43,465 nucleotides of DNA from Chara braunii. Its lineage: Eukaryota; Streptophyta; Charophyceae; Charales; Characeae. A program made the position numbers and the translations under genes. The notes under the pieces are model-generated. The model did not search any database. It was not told where the DNA came from and saw nothing but the letters and a program-made list of their open reading frames with translations. The stretch covers positions 218,535 through 261,999 of the forward strand of contig BFEA01000646.1 in NCBI GenBank assembly GCA_003427395.1, given 5' to 3'. Positions 8,855 to 18,989 of this stretch are shown in pieces; the stretch's first letter is position 1, and every line of letters starts with the position of its first letter.

Positions 8855-9152
8855 TTGAAAAAGCAGACGGAAAGAAAGACAAGCCTATTGATGAGTCATC
8901 GCTTGCGCGCGTGTATCCGATAACGGAATCCGATCCGATCCAATAACGGAATGGATTTTATTTTATTTTTAAATGAAAAAAAGGGAATGGATTTCCGTTC
9001 CGTTATTCGATACCGTCATCGCGCTTGCGTGTCTCCGACAACGAATTTAATACCACACACACCCAAAGTGCAGTGCACCTGGACACAAAGAGTAATCGTT
9101 CTGAACCCAGAAGCAAGAACACGGGAAGGACAGATCAACCAGACAATGAGAT

Positions 9153-9158
<6 letters not shown>

Positions 9159-9238
<80 letters not shown>
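9159..9238. repeat. (AG)40 microsatellite
   Basis: An uninterrupted dinucleotide tract. Poly(Glu-Arg) and poly(Leu-Ser) ORFs over it are artefacts. Confidence 0.98.
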
Positions 9239-9240
<2 letters not shown>

Positions 9241-9479
9241 CTTCCTGATTTTCCAGATGCTCAAAGTCCAAGGATCTTCTCTCGCTGATTTTTCTCCTAT
9301 GATTGACAATTCATTTATTTTAATTATTAATAAATATATTTGGTCACAAAGCGTCCATGTTCCTTTTTTTTTTCTTTTTTTTTTCTATTAGGATCCATGT
9401 TCCACTCTCCATCGTCAATTGTTTATAAATATTTCGCTCCCTTTCTTCAACCCATCCAAAGGTTTATATTCCATTCTCC

Positions 9480-9481
<2 letters not shown>

Positions 9482-9542
<61 letters not shown>
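9482..9542. repeat. (CT)30 microsatellite
   Basis: An uninterrupted dinucleotide tract 240 bp downstream of the AG tract. The two could pair as inverted partners (AG versus CT). Confidence 0.98.
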
Positions 9543-9547
<5 letters not shown>

Positions 9548-10047
9548 CATTTTTCGTGTTCAGAACAACGACCGCAAGAGTGGCTGGTTCAATGTCGGCC
9601 ATATATAGAATCCCCGCCCAGACCTATGCGAGTAGTATTTTTTCGACTAAGATCGAGACGTGATTGCCATCAGATACATCCCACACGGGCCGTAATTGCG
9701 GTCAGATGCATCCACGAAATCCTCGTGCGAGTATACTCTACATCCTGGTACTAGTTGACTCTCCAGTCCTATCCAGTCCGAGAACAATTTTTATTTTTTT
9801 TTCGTGAAGTAACGATTTTTCCTTTTTCAAGTCCGAGTTTCTGTTTCTGTTTCTGTTTCTCTTTCCTAATTCCGAGCATGATTTCGCTTTATATCAAGTC
9901 AATTTTTTTTATTATTATTATTATTTTTTGTAAGCCCAGGGTGTTGTGGAGACCAAGGACCAGACCCTTTTCTTTTATTCGGTCCCTTAAATCCCACCGT
10001 GCTAAGTTAGTAACTTAGTCCTTCTCTTCTTCTTCTTCTTTTTTTTT
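9543..10047. other. unassigned sequence with T-rich blocks
   Basis: This contains a TTTCTG hexamer repeat near 9837-9862, ATT triplets near 9911 and a CTT tract at about 10022-10045. No gene was recognised. Confidence 0.4.
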
Positions 10048-10054
10048 TTTTTCT

Positions 10055-10091
<37 letters not shown>
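10048..10091. repeat. poly(T) tract
   Basis: About 40 T with one TCTG interruption, directly after a CTT tract. It could be the A-tail of a minus-strand retroposon, but no body or TSD was identified. Confidence 0.9.
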
Positions 10092-10092
<1 letters not shown>

Positions 10093-10177
10093 TAGTCTTT
10101 CTAAACCGGACACAGAGAGAACTAAGAGAAGCGGCGAAGAGTAGCAATCCCGCCATCGCTGTGAGAGAACGCTGGCT

Positions 10178-10228
10178 ATGGAGCGAGGCTTACCTCCTCC
10201 TCTCTTCCTCCTCCTCCTCCTCCTCCAG
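10178..10228 (+). CDS. possible first coding exon: signal peptide then splice donor
   Basis: An ATG in good context (GCTATGG) opens MERGLPPPLFLLLLLLQ, an Arg-containing N-region followed by a hydrophobic Leu core, as in secretory signal peptides. The 17th codon CAG runs straight into GTGAGT, an exact consensus 5' splice donor, and the frame stops two codons into the putative intron. No second exon could be placed. The Leu run comes from a CTC microsatellite, so chance is a real alternative. If real, it is the 5' end of a secreted or membrane protein gene on the plus strand. Confidence 0.25.
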
Positions 10229-10239
10229 GTGAGTTGATT

Positions 10240-10770
10240 CCCAAAACGTCAGCTTTGTTCGGGGAGGTCCAAGTTTCAGAGCCGTGCGGCTTCCTTAGCG
10301 AAGTTTTCGTGTGCGACGACGGGCGACAGCGTGCGACGAGATACTCCCGCTATTGCTCCGCAGTGTCCGCAGTAATTCTTCTGTGGGTCAAGTTTGACAC
10401 CTGTCCCGCTTCTGTCGGTGCCCAAGTCTTCGTGTGCGACGATGTGCCAGGTGCGAGAGCTTGCGACGAGGTGCGACGAGGTGCCGAGGTGCGACGAGAT
10501 ACTCGTGGCCAGGGCTCTGCCGCTTCGCCCGCACTGACACGCTGACATCTGTCGCGATTTATTTTCTGCGCGTTCTCTTTCATTTTCCCGCCACGAGCGC
10601 CGGGGGAGAAGGTTCCACCAGTAGCTGCGCCTCCCTGACCCCCACCGGCGGCCCCACCCCATATCTCTGGCTACCGGGGTCTCGGCCCACATGGGCCGTG
10701 TAGTTCAGTTTTCTACAAATGTGTGACTCCAAAAGGCGGGAAAAGAAGTTCGGATAATCTTCTTGTTTAA
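10240..10770. other. GC-rich stretch with GTGCGACGAG repeats
   Basis: The word GTGCGACGA recurs at about 10311, 10331, 10434, 10467, 10478 and 10490, twice extended to GTGCGACGAGATACTC. ORFs on both strands reflect this GC-rich repeat. It would be the intron of the candidate gene at 10178 if that gene exists. Confidence 0.45.
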
Positions 10771-10777
10771 TTTCTTT

Positions 10778-10975
10778 CATCTAGTGCCTTACGGAATCGA
10801 ACTCAGGTCTTCCTTGGAACAATTTATGGGTGTGCCACATCGCATTCCTCCTATTAGGGCCATAGACATGTCTCATCTAGTGCCATTAAGAATCGAACTC
10901 AGGTCTTCCTTTCAACACATTATGGGTGTGCCACATCCTATTCCTCCTATTGGACAGACTAGATCCTTGGGGCCC
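10778..10975 (-). repeat. tandem pair of ~96-bp tRNA-like SINE-type repeats
   Basis: Two units share CATCTAGTGCC, AATCGAACTCAGGTCTTCCT, TATGGGTGTGCCACATC, ATTCCTCCTATT and AGACATGTCT; they start at 10778 and 10874. Read on the minus strand each contains CCTGAGTTCGATTC, a tRNA B-box-like sequence, and matches the tRNA-like element at 3859-3927 through ACACC, GTTGAAA and ACCTGAGTTCGA. The A box is not well preserved. Confidence 0.65.
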
Positions 10976-10979
10976 TAGA

Positions 10980-12060
10980 CATGTCTCTGACAAACCAAAT
11001 CTGGCCTTACCTTCCCCCTGCATTCACTGAAGAGGAAAATCCCCTTACTAAAAAAAAACTCGTAGAAAACTACAACGCCCATGCCTCTCCTGCCATCCCC
11101 AAAGTGACCCCAACATGACACCCCAACCAATCAAAAGAGGAGGCTGCTGGCTCCCCTTCCAAAAGGGCGGTTTGTGTAATCCTACGGGGTGTGATGTACT
11201 AGTTTCCGGACCTGCGCCATCTTCCGGACCCTTCCCTTTTTCCTGTGTTTTTCAGCATCCAGAGGTGTACAGTTCGACCCCGAGACCCCTTCCCCCCCCC
11301 TCTGCTGTCTGTGCTCGATTAAAGGTACCTTGCGGGAATCTGTCCGCTCTTTTTTCTTTTCTGATTAAAAATGCATGGGAATTTCGCGCGCCTTAGCGAG
11401 CGCGCTTTGAATTTGGCTTGGCAGTTAGAAATCCCGGAATTATCGGAATACCGCGCGACCTTCCGTGCGCGAATGTGCTCGGCCTCGACCTTGAAGACTC
11501 TGGGAAATTCTTGTACGAATGTGAATCGACGGGAGATTTTCTTTCCTGCGCTTGTTTTGCGCACGGATATGGTACTTTCAATTTTGAATTAGCATAGGAT
11601 TGGGAAAAACTGCAACTGTTTTGGTGCCCATTTTTCTCTTGCCGACCGGCGCCATGCGAGCAACCTCCCTCCTCCTTCCTCCCTTCCGTCCCTCGCACCA
11701 TCCTTCTCCACGCGCGTACGCTTTCTCGCATCAGCCCCCCGTAACTGTTTTTCCCTCCCCTTTCTCCACGCGCGCCTTTTTTTTCCTTTCTTCTTTTTGC
11801 TCATCTGAATTTTGGACCCGTTTCGTGCTATCCTTCGCGCTCCTCTTCTTCCCGCTCTAAAAATCCGCGCTCGAAAACCCAGTCGATCCTCCCTCCCTAT
11901 CTAACCAAGGAGAAGCGCCGTGTAAGTTCGTACTAAACGACGATTCTGATTGGTTGAGGTCGAGTTAGGAGGATCAACATGGCTTTCGATGGGCAACCAC
12001 TCGCAAACTCCCATATTCCCTCCTCTGCCTCCCCATTCACCCTTCTTCGCATCTCTCTCC
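10980..12060. other. unassigned, partly CpG-rich sequence
   Basis: This includes CGCGCG-rich segments (11380-11480 and 11700-11860) and pyrimidine-rich blocks. Short ORFs on both strands show no domain. Nothing here could be assigned. Confidence 0.4.
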
Positions 12061-12070
12061 CTTCTCGCAA

Positions 12071-12105
12071 CTATAAATTCCGTCGGCGCCCCCGCAAAAC
12101 TCTCT
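12071..12105 (+). promoter_or_regulatory. weak TATA-type promoter candidate
   Basis: CTATAAAT at 12071-12078 is followed about 30 bp later by a pyrimidine-rich ACTCTCTCTCAACTC initiator-like sequence, and it lies after a pyrimidine-rich, CpG-containing stretch. The layout is promoter-like, but no confirmed gene starts downstream. The unrecognised ORFs at 12.9-13.5 kb are the nearest candidates. Confidence 0.22.
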
Positions 12106-12914
12106 CTCAACTCATCGGCCAACTTCTGGGAAGTAGTGGCTAGGTGGTGTGTACGGTGCGAGTCGGAAAGTCATGACGAGCCGACTGTAGACTGGCTGGC
12201 GGTGCGCTAGGTTGCCACGACGGACTGTGGGATCCGGGCAAGCCACGTCGAGGCTAAGTTGGCGGGGTGACGATCGCAGTGGTGAATGATGATGCGCGGC
12301 GACCGGGATCGTCGGCGTCAGAATACGGATAAGTAATCTGACTTGAGTGTATGGATGACCCACGACCGTGTTGGAATTTAATGGCGAGTACGCCCTCTTG
12401 GTTGCGACTCTCTTCTCTGATGTGACATTGCGGCGAAGAAAGCCGAACTTTCTTCCACTTCTCGATCTCTGTGTAATTCCCCCTCCGGTCTTTATTCCTG
12501 TCACTCTTTTCCTTCGATCATGAATGATTCTATATATTAACGCGTGATGGAATGAGCATGATGACTGTATTGAACGGTTTCTTCCGGAACTCTTCCATTA
12601 GTTTTCTGGGTAGTCCCCCGCGCTGTTGGATTTTGTCTTGTGAACGGTGGATGCGCGTGTATCAACCTCCAAGGGTTTTTCCCTTGACGTCAGCCTTGTT
12701 GGGACATTGCATGATTGTCATTCCTTTTCGCACCTTCCACAGTGAATGCATGCGCTGAAGATGATAATAAACGAGTGTGAAACCCCTCTTGATTAGAATG
12801 AATCAGTAGCAGGGGCAATGTTGTTGGGATTTTGAAATGCAAGGATGCTTTGATTGTGATTTTCGAAGGAAAGTTGCGCGTAAGTGGCGCCTGATCCAAG
12901 TACTGAAATAGTGG

Positions 12915-13415
12915 TTGTGCCTCGCCACTTCTTCCTTCTCCGTACCCTCTGCTTTTCGTAACTGGCCGATTGGATTGATAGGATTGTATGCACGTGATGA
13001 AGGATTACGGTACTCCCGATTGTTTGCCATGTGGACCAACGAGCTCAATCCGACTAGGCGCCAGCCTCCCGTAGCCCCTCTTCGCCTTTTCCCGTATAAC
13101 GAGGACAGAACGCGAATCTATGAGTGGGACATACGAGAAGTTGTCACAAAGATCGGTGGACAGTATTATTTCCCTCCTGAAAATCGGTGCTCGGGGTTCG
13201 TAGGCGCTGGGTTTGTCATTGTGGATACGCACTTTCCGCCATACTCGTTGCTACTACCCTTCAACGAGTTGATCGTCATCCCGTGGTCGGCAGTGGCACC
13301 CATTGGCCTAATACCTTGTGTAGTGATTGTCAACATCTCGATCACTACCAGTCGAAGGGGTTCCATTACCGAACGCGGAACGAAGACGAGCACAAGGAAA
13401 GGGCCACGCGACTGA
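12915..13415 (+). CDS. unrecognised ORF, possible gene remnant
   Basis: This 166-codon ORF reads RLFAMWTNELNPTRRQPP, then APLRLFPYNEDRTRIYEWDI and GGQYYFPPENRC. Its mixed, non-repetitive composition is unlike the microsatellite ORFs around it. An overlapping +2-frame ORF (13187-13519) later reads CSDCQHLDHYQSKGF and HYRTRNEDEHKERATRLRPF, also protein-like. Together they could be one coding segment broken by a frameshift or an unrecognised intron. I recognise no family and the start is arbitrary. Confidence 0.3.
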   Translation: MCLATSSFSVPSAFRNWPIGLIGLYARDEGLRYSRLFAMWTNELNPTRRQPPVAPLRLFPYNEDRTRIYEWDIREVVTKIGGQYYFPPENRCSGFVGAGFVIVDTHFPPYSLLLPFNELIVIPWSAVAPIGLIPCVVIVNISITTSRRGSITERGTKTSTRKGPRD

Positions 13416-13733
13416 GACCGTTCACGTCGGATTCAGAATTGTGTAGGGTGCGGCGTCGGGAAAAAGTGCGCAAACGAGATACTAAACACGTGCCCGCTCC
13501 CTTCCACTCCAAACGATGAGTTGTAGCCCGGTGGGAAGTCCGACAATACTTTTTGGATTAAATTCGAAACTTCCCCGCATTGCGAATTCCGCGCGCACCG
13601 AAACCCGCCAGATCGCTCACTTCATCAGACCAACACGGGGGATTCCAGTTTTGTCTGTGTCCCCACACTCAATTTTCCAAAAATCCTTGGCACACCCCAT
13701 CTTGCTGTTTTCCTGGGCCTCCTTTCCGCACCT

Positions 13734-14477
13734 TTAGAACTCCGAACGGAAGACAGCACAGGGCGTGAGGTTGCGCGTCACATGCCAGAAGTCGTCTCTT
13801 CGCCCTCCCAATCCCCGGGGGCGTCGTGGAATTTTCCAGTAGCGGTCGTCTAACCACTGGAGAGGGTGGATGGTTGGGGGGCCCTCAGGGGCAAGATGTG
13901 CAATTTGTTCTAGGGCGAGTGGCCTCCATACGGAAGGATTGTCAAAGATCACCCGTAGCACCCATTGTAGACTGAGGGCTTGGGATTGGCCGAGAGGGTC
14001 TAGAATACCAAGGCCACCCTTTGCCTTAGGTTGTATGACTGAGTCCCACGCCACTCTACTTATAGCGTGGGGATTTTTGTTGTCTCCTCTCCATAAGTAG
14101 GATGCCACCTTCCTCTTCAGGATTCTCTGGGCATCTGGGCTCAGAGGCCAAAGAACCGATTTGTGCCACAGGGTGGCTAACACTACATTGTTAATAATCA
14201 AGGCTCGGCCGAAGAGGGATGCGTGTTGGTGGTTCCATTGCGAAAGTTTAGCAAATACAAGGCTTGATAACCATCCGTCGTTCTCAGGGGGTTTGCCTAA
14301 TACTGTCATCTTGACTCCCAAGATTCTAATGGGGGTTTCTGGGTCTGCCCAGGAGACCTGGTGTCCTTCCGATGGGCGGCCCCCTTGATGATGGAGCCAC
14401 CATCCTATTGTTTTTTGCCCCCAATTGACAGCCATATCAGAGAGGGTGCCGAAAAGCCTAAGGCTAGGATCCCACAT
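13734..14477 (-). pseudogene. LINE (L1-type) reverse transcriptase C-terminal fragment
   Basis: A 247-codon open frame matches the region after the palm of plant LINE reverse transcriptases: IRILGVKMTVLG near residue 50, SLFGRALIINNVVLATLWHK near 84, KRKVASYLWRGDNKNPHAIS near 125 and VIQPKAKGGLGILDP near 150. The catalytic palm with its YADD motif lies upstream in such proteins and is absent here: on the minus strand, similarity stops near 14477. The open frame suggests a fairly young insertion, 5'-truncated as most LINEs are. The same family is seen at 19.65-20.1 kb. Confidence 0.82.
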
Positions 14478-14479
14478 CG

Positions 14480-15340
14480 CGTTTTTAACAAAAAGTCGGA
14501 AAAGTCACGTAGGAGCAGGAACCTTCCCGTTCTCGCCGTATAAATTTTACCGCATCCCATGTGCCCAACCTTCCAGGGACACTGTGGGAACAGTGCCGAT
14601 ATGCGTTGGGGTGCGAGGGACCTGCAAGGTTCCCTTGGTCCGATTTTGTGTCCGATGCCTTCGCGCTGCTGTCACTGACGACTTGCGGCCTAGCTCGGTG
14701 AGGGAAAATCGTCGCGTTGCACGCCGCCAGGACCACGGACATTCCAACGGTCCAAAAAAAAAAAACATCTTTCTGCGCCAGCTTTCAGGGGGCAGAGTAG
14801 GGGGATGCCTTCTTTTGTGAAACGGCGGGTGTGGCGGCCTGATTGACACGATGCGCATAGTGAGTAGAAACAGCCGAATTTTGTTTCGGGTCCCGAACGC
14901 CCCGGTACATTGTGGGATCCGAATTCTGGCCCGAAAATGGCCTCACTAACAATAGTGGGATCCAAGCCTAACCATCGGTCAGAAAGTGGGTTGTTGTGAT
15001 TTTGTTTCTTTTTTTTTCCCGGCAGTGGTTCTTGGCCTTGTGGTGCAGCCCGTTTCGGCATACCTGTGGGAAAATTCCCCCAAATGTGGGAAATGCCCCC
15101 CAAATGTAGGGCCTGTGGGTGCCAGATTTTCTTTTACGTCCCCTTCGCTGGGTGCCCCGTAACAAGGGACTTTTCCGGTTTTTTGTTACAAGTGCACTGT
15201 CAGATCAGACCCTTATTGCTGCAAGGCTGGGGTGGTGTACTGGAGGTTTAAACCACCGGTACACCCAGGCCTGGAGGCTCTGCGCCAAGCTTTGCCGAAG
15301 TACCAGCTGTGCAGTCGATTCCTTTTTTTTTTTTTTGGGC
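14480..15340. other. unassigned sequence
   Basis: No supported gene. It contains an A-run (14754-14765), a T-run (15009-15018) and a GGTTTAAACC palindrome near 15245. ORFs overlap on both strands without domains. Confidence 0.4.
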
Positions 15341-15342
15341 AA

Positions 15343-15470
15343 TTTTTTTTTTTTTTGGCAAACTTCGAGTCGTGGACACCACTTTAGGGAGGTGATATGA
15401 GCGGCCTCCCTAAGTGGCTCCGCGGTTGAAGGCTCCATCAATTGGTGGGTAGCAACACCTGCTGGAAACC
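15343..15470 (-). mobile_element. short poly(A) retroposon (SINE-like), copy 1
   Basis: On the minus strand the element starts GGTTTCCAGCAGGTGTTGCT, runs about 115 bases and ends in an A-tail (T-run 15343-15356 on plus). Just before the tail is a small hairpin, AGGGAGG-loop-CCTCCCT, with ATATCACC in the loop region. The start word and the hairpin recur in the copy at 20136-20340. No clear TSD or Pol III boxes were seen, so the class (SINE or LINE 3' tail) is open. Confidence 0.55.
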
Positions 15471-16200
15471 GTTTCCTTCCTTCTTTGGCTGGCACCGCCA
15501 GCCATTGTTGTCCCGTAGTAGCCCGGGCGGTTTAAAATTGGAACCACAGAAGTTCATGGCCCCGGCGCAAGGATCATGCGCATAAGGGCGTACTCACAAT
15601 AGGTATTTTTAATTTGTTTCTGGATGTCATCCGCATCCGGCCGTAAATCCGGTCACACAGTCGTGTGAGTACGTCATTGTGGGATTGACGGTAATGATGC
15701 AGATCTCATGGCGCGGAGACGGTGACGATGCGGAGCCGACGACGATGAGATCGGTTGTGGGAGGACAAGGTCATTTTACTACTACTGGCACTGCAGTGGC
15801 ACGGAGAGGCGAACACGGAAAGAACTAGTCGGGGATCTTAGGAAAGCCGCGAAAAGGGGCTGCCGATCCCCCCCCCCCCCCCCTTCCCCTCCCTCTTCCT
15901 TTTTTCTTTTTCTTTTTCACACAAAACAACCCGAGATAATGCTAGGTGTGCTGGTAAGAGCAGGCACCACTAGCATTCTCGGGGTGGCTCCATCTCCCCC
16001 CCCTTCCTCAAAAGCCTACTGTAGGTTGTTGCGTTTCAACTTCTCCTCACTCCTCTCCCTCCTCCTCTGCGTTATGGGGTCTGCTCTCGCGTGACGCTTT
16101 TTCTTTCTTCGATTCAGTCATCCGCTCCTCTTCTTTCTACTACTACTCCTTCTGAGCTTTCTATGTCTGAGCAGTTTTTGAACGAATGATTCCTTGACGC
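15471..16200. other. unassigned; C-run and a 20-bp-arm hairpin
   Basis: A C16 run lies at about 15869-15884. Arms CCCGAGATAATGCTAGGTG (from 15930) and CACTAGCATTCTCGGG (to 15983) form an imperfect hairpin with a 2-base bulge. No gene was recognised. Confidence 0.5.
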
Positions 16201-16265
16201 TTGGAGGTCAGGCTATACTTCGTGTTCTTCTTCTCTTCTTCTTCTTCTTCTTCTTCGTCTTCTTC
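16200..16265. repeat. CTT/TTC-rich microsatellite
   Basis: TTCTTC triplets with interruptions. The minus-strand poly-Arg ORF is a by-product. Confidence 0.85.
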
Positions 16266-16415
16266 TCATCAACAATTCTTGAGGTGTTTTTCCTGTGGAT
16301 GACAATGGATACTGCTCACTGCCGCTGCAATAGCAAAGAGAAAGGGGATTATGCGAACATTGCGAAGTGGAAGCTGCAGAAAAAAAAGACTGTAAAAGTT
16401 GGATGCAATCTTGGA

Positions 16416-16559
16416 GGACACGGAGGATTAAGCACTCAAGAACGATGAACTGTAGTAGATCACTCACGGTGAATGTAAGCCAATGAAGGACAAGGAGGAT
16501 TAAGCACTCAAGAGCGATGAACTGTAGTAGATTACTCACGGCGAATGTAAGCCAATGAA
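16416..16559. repeat. 72-bp tandem duplication
   Basis: Two units starting at 16416 and 16488 share GGAGGATTAAGCACTCAAG, CGATGAACTGTAGTAGAT and GAATGTAAGCCAATGAA with only a few substitutions. A third unit starts (GGAC) but diverges at once. Confidence 0.92.
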
Positions 16560-16779
16560 GGACTGAAGTAGTCAGTAATCACCATGCAGCAGTAGCCCTA
16601 GTGGCTGTGGTAACAGTAGTCTCCACAGTTGTCTGCGTAGTATTGGTACGTGTAGAAGAGACACTGGGGTTACTTGTGATGGCGTTAGTGTAGTGGCGGT
16701 GCTAATTGTAGTAGTAGCGAGCGTCGTGGTTGTAGCAATGCAAGTAGTAGGGATCAGTAGCAGTAGCTGTACCAGTACC

Positions 16780-16826
<47 letters not shown>

Positions 16827-17000
16827 GTGCAGCAGCAGCAGCAGCCGTAGTAGGAGTAGGAGTAGAAGAAGAAGAAGAAGAAGAAGAAGAAGAAGAAGAA
16901 GAAGAAGAAGAAGAAAAAGATTCTTCTTCGAAGTAGGAGGAGGTAGTAGTAGAAGAAGAAGAAGAAGGAAAAGATTCTTCGAAGAAGTAGGAGGAGGAGG
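16780..17000. repeat. (AGT)n, (GAA)n and related triplet tracts
   Basis: AGT triplets at about 16780-16825, GCA at 16829-16845, GAA/AGA at 16862-16920, then GAAGAA/GGAGGA to about 17010. The plus-strand poly-Ser/poly-Arg ORF and the minus-strand poly-Tyr/poly-Phe ORF are explained by these tracts. Confidence 0.92.
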
Positions 17001-17582
17001 AGGCGGAGGAGAAGAGGATGAACTATATAATGGTGACGCTGTGGGCCAGAATAAGCAGCGCTACAATGGCGTACGTGGCAAAGGAGCCCCCCCCCAAAAA
17101 AAGGAAACAATTGAAAGACACAGGACAACAGTTACCCCGTTTAGTCACGAGGACGAAACTAGCCTCGTCAGAATGCACCAGGCCGTCTGCACGTCCAGGC
17201 GCACTAGAGCATTTCCACATCCATGTGCAAACTAACACGAATAGTGTGCATTTCCCAACTAAGTCTTGAGCGGTTTGTTTATAGATTTTTTCCCCCATCT
17301 TCCCCCCCCCCCCCTCCTTCTCCGCTCTTCCCTTCTCTCCTCCCCGCGTATAAGTACCTCGTTTCCTGTAGCCTAGTGTATGTGCTGTGATAGGAGCTAA
17401 CGCGTGCTAGAATGTGAACTTTTTGGACAGACTGAGTGCTATCTTCTGGAGTTCTGCATGGAGAGCGCTGCAATTCCCAACACGTCTTTCTTTCCACTCA
17501 ATTTCCTCCCCCCACGAAATACACCATCGGTTTATTCTTGTGAGGCAGGGGTTGTGAGGCTGGGGTCCTTACGGTCTACCCG

Positions 17583-17682
17583 GGGTAAGGTCCCAAGTGC
17601 CTGCAGTTTTCATTTCACCCACTCAATTACGAAGATCAGCGGCCAAAAAACGCCGAAACTGAGTATAAGTGGGACCTTACCC
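17583..17682. repeat. 100-bp inverted-repeat element (MITE-like)
   Basis: GGGTAAGGTCCCA at 17583-17595 is perfectly inverted as TGGGACCTTACCC at 17670-17682, and pairing continues weakly inward (CTGCAGTTTT against AAACTGAG). The interior is non-coding. I found no unambiguous TSD, so a simple chance palindrome or a small MITE are both possible. Confidence 0.5.
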
Positions 17683-18360
17683 TTGGGGATGTCGACAGTT
17701 GAGAGGGAGGGAAACAAGGGAGGGGGGAAGGAAGCCAAAGACCTGGAAGAGAGTGCAAGGAACACAGGAGCGAGGTCCCACCTGCGACTGGATTGGCTTT
17801 AGTGGAGTCCCGTATGAAAAAAAAAAAAAAAAAAAAAAAAACCTTGAAATTGTTGCCGTAGAAAAGAAGACGGATCACAAATGATCGGCCTTCTGTGTAC
17901 CAGACAGGCCATGGGCGTACCAGACGGCCAAGTACTGCGCACATGCACTGCACACATGCAGAGTTTCGAGCCCGAACTCTTATGTGGCAAAGTACTGCCA
18001 GTTGGCCTCGATTCGGGAGTGTATGGTGGGCATGTTCAATGCCAGCCAGCCGTCCTGGCAATTGTTAATTTGTTACACTGAGAATGCTCAGCTAGGTCTT
18101 CCATGTGCTCATCCACCTCATCTACCTCATCCTTATAATGTGTGTCCACACTGTCGTCCAGGACAGACTCATTCTTGAGCCTTTTCTTATCCTCCCCTTT
18201 GCCTTCATCTTCATTCCACACTCCGTACTTTTCCCTTACTTTCCCTTAAATTTTCGTTCTTTGTTTGTCTTCTCTTCATCTCTCTTCCCTGCATCTTATC
18301 ACCTCCCCCTTTACTCTGCCTCTTTCCAACAGTGTACAAGTGGTACCGCTATGGCACACG
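17683..18360. other. unassigned; contains an A-run
   Basis: A poly(A) run at 17818-17840 and pyrimidine-rich sequence from about 18180. No gene could be supported. Confidence 0.4.
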
Positions 18361-18365
18361 GGGAT

Positions 18366-18612
18366 CCGCGCAGCTCACGCTCAACTTCATCAAGATGGCG
18401 AGCCTTGTACGTGGGAGGCACGGTGAAGGCGGAGTTGAAAGAAGAACAATGAGAAAAATGAATGGTTCCCGGCAGCTCGTGCTCAACTTCATCAACATGG
18501 TGTGAGAGCCTGAGAGGCACAGTGAAAGGGGAGTTAAAAGAAGAATGAGAAAAAGAAAAGAAAAAGAAAAAAAAAAAAAAAAAGAAGAAGAAGAATGAGA
18601 AAAAATGAATGG
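18366..18612. repeat. ~103-bp diverged tandem duplication
   Basis: The units begin CGCAGCTCACGCTCAACTTC (18367) and GGCAGCTCGTGCTCAACTTC (18470). They share CATCAA, GGCACGGTGAAGG/GGCACAGTGAAAG, GGAGTT and AAAGAAGAA. A third partial copy (GAATGAGAAAAAATGAATGG) follows an A-rich stretch at 18592. Confidence 0.8.
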
Positions 18613-18932
18613 TTTCAGTGTGCCCCTCATGTTTGTCTTGTTTTACCGTTTGTTTGGCAAAGTGCTCCCGAAAGAAGTTTTGGCGAACTCCGAGAGCTAC
18701 TCCGAATAGGGATTTATAGTGCTCTTGAGTTTGATTTTTTCGTTTTTTCTTTGTCTAATTGGTTTTTTGATGTTTGTATTATGACCCTGCATAGTTTCTT
18801 CGCAAAAGTTTCGACAACATTGCTTGTAGCGATGGGGCGAAAAACCACGATTTTTTGGCCTTCCATTAACCGCCAGTGTCTCATAGTTATGTGACAATAT
18901 ATTATAGCCTACTCCAAGGACAAACAGCTGTA

Positions 18933-18937
<5 letters not shown>

Positions 18938-18979
<42 letters not shown>
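18938..18979. repeat. poly(T)42 tract
   Basis: Flanked by similar words (GGACAAACAGCTGTAGCCC before, GGACAAAGTAGCCC after). This may be an imperfect duplication around an A-tailed insertion, but the tract is otherwise empty. Confidence 0.85.
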
Positions 18980-18980
<1 letters not shown>

Positions 18981-18989
18981 GAGGACAAA

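Noticed and set aside
9159-9542. ORFs with Glu-Arg or Leu-Ser repeats
   Set aside because: They are simple translations of AG and CT microsatellites.
16693-17235. 180-codon Ser/Arg-rich ORF resembling an SR protein
   Set aside because: The RS and poly-R parts are direct translations of AGT, GAA and GGA triplet tracts. No RNA-recognition motif is present.
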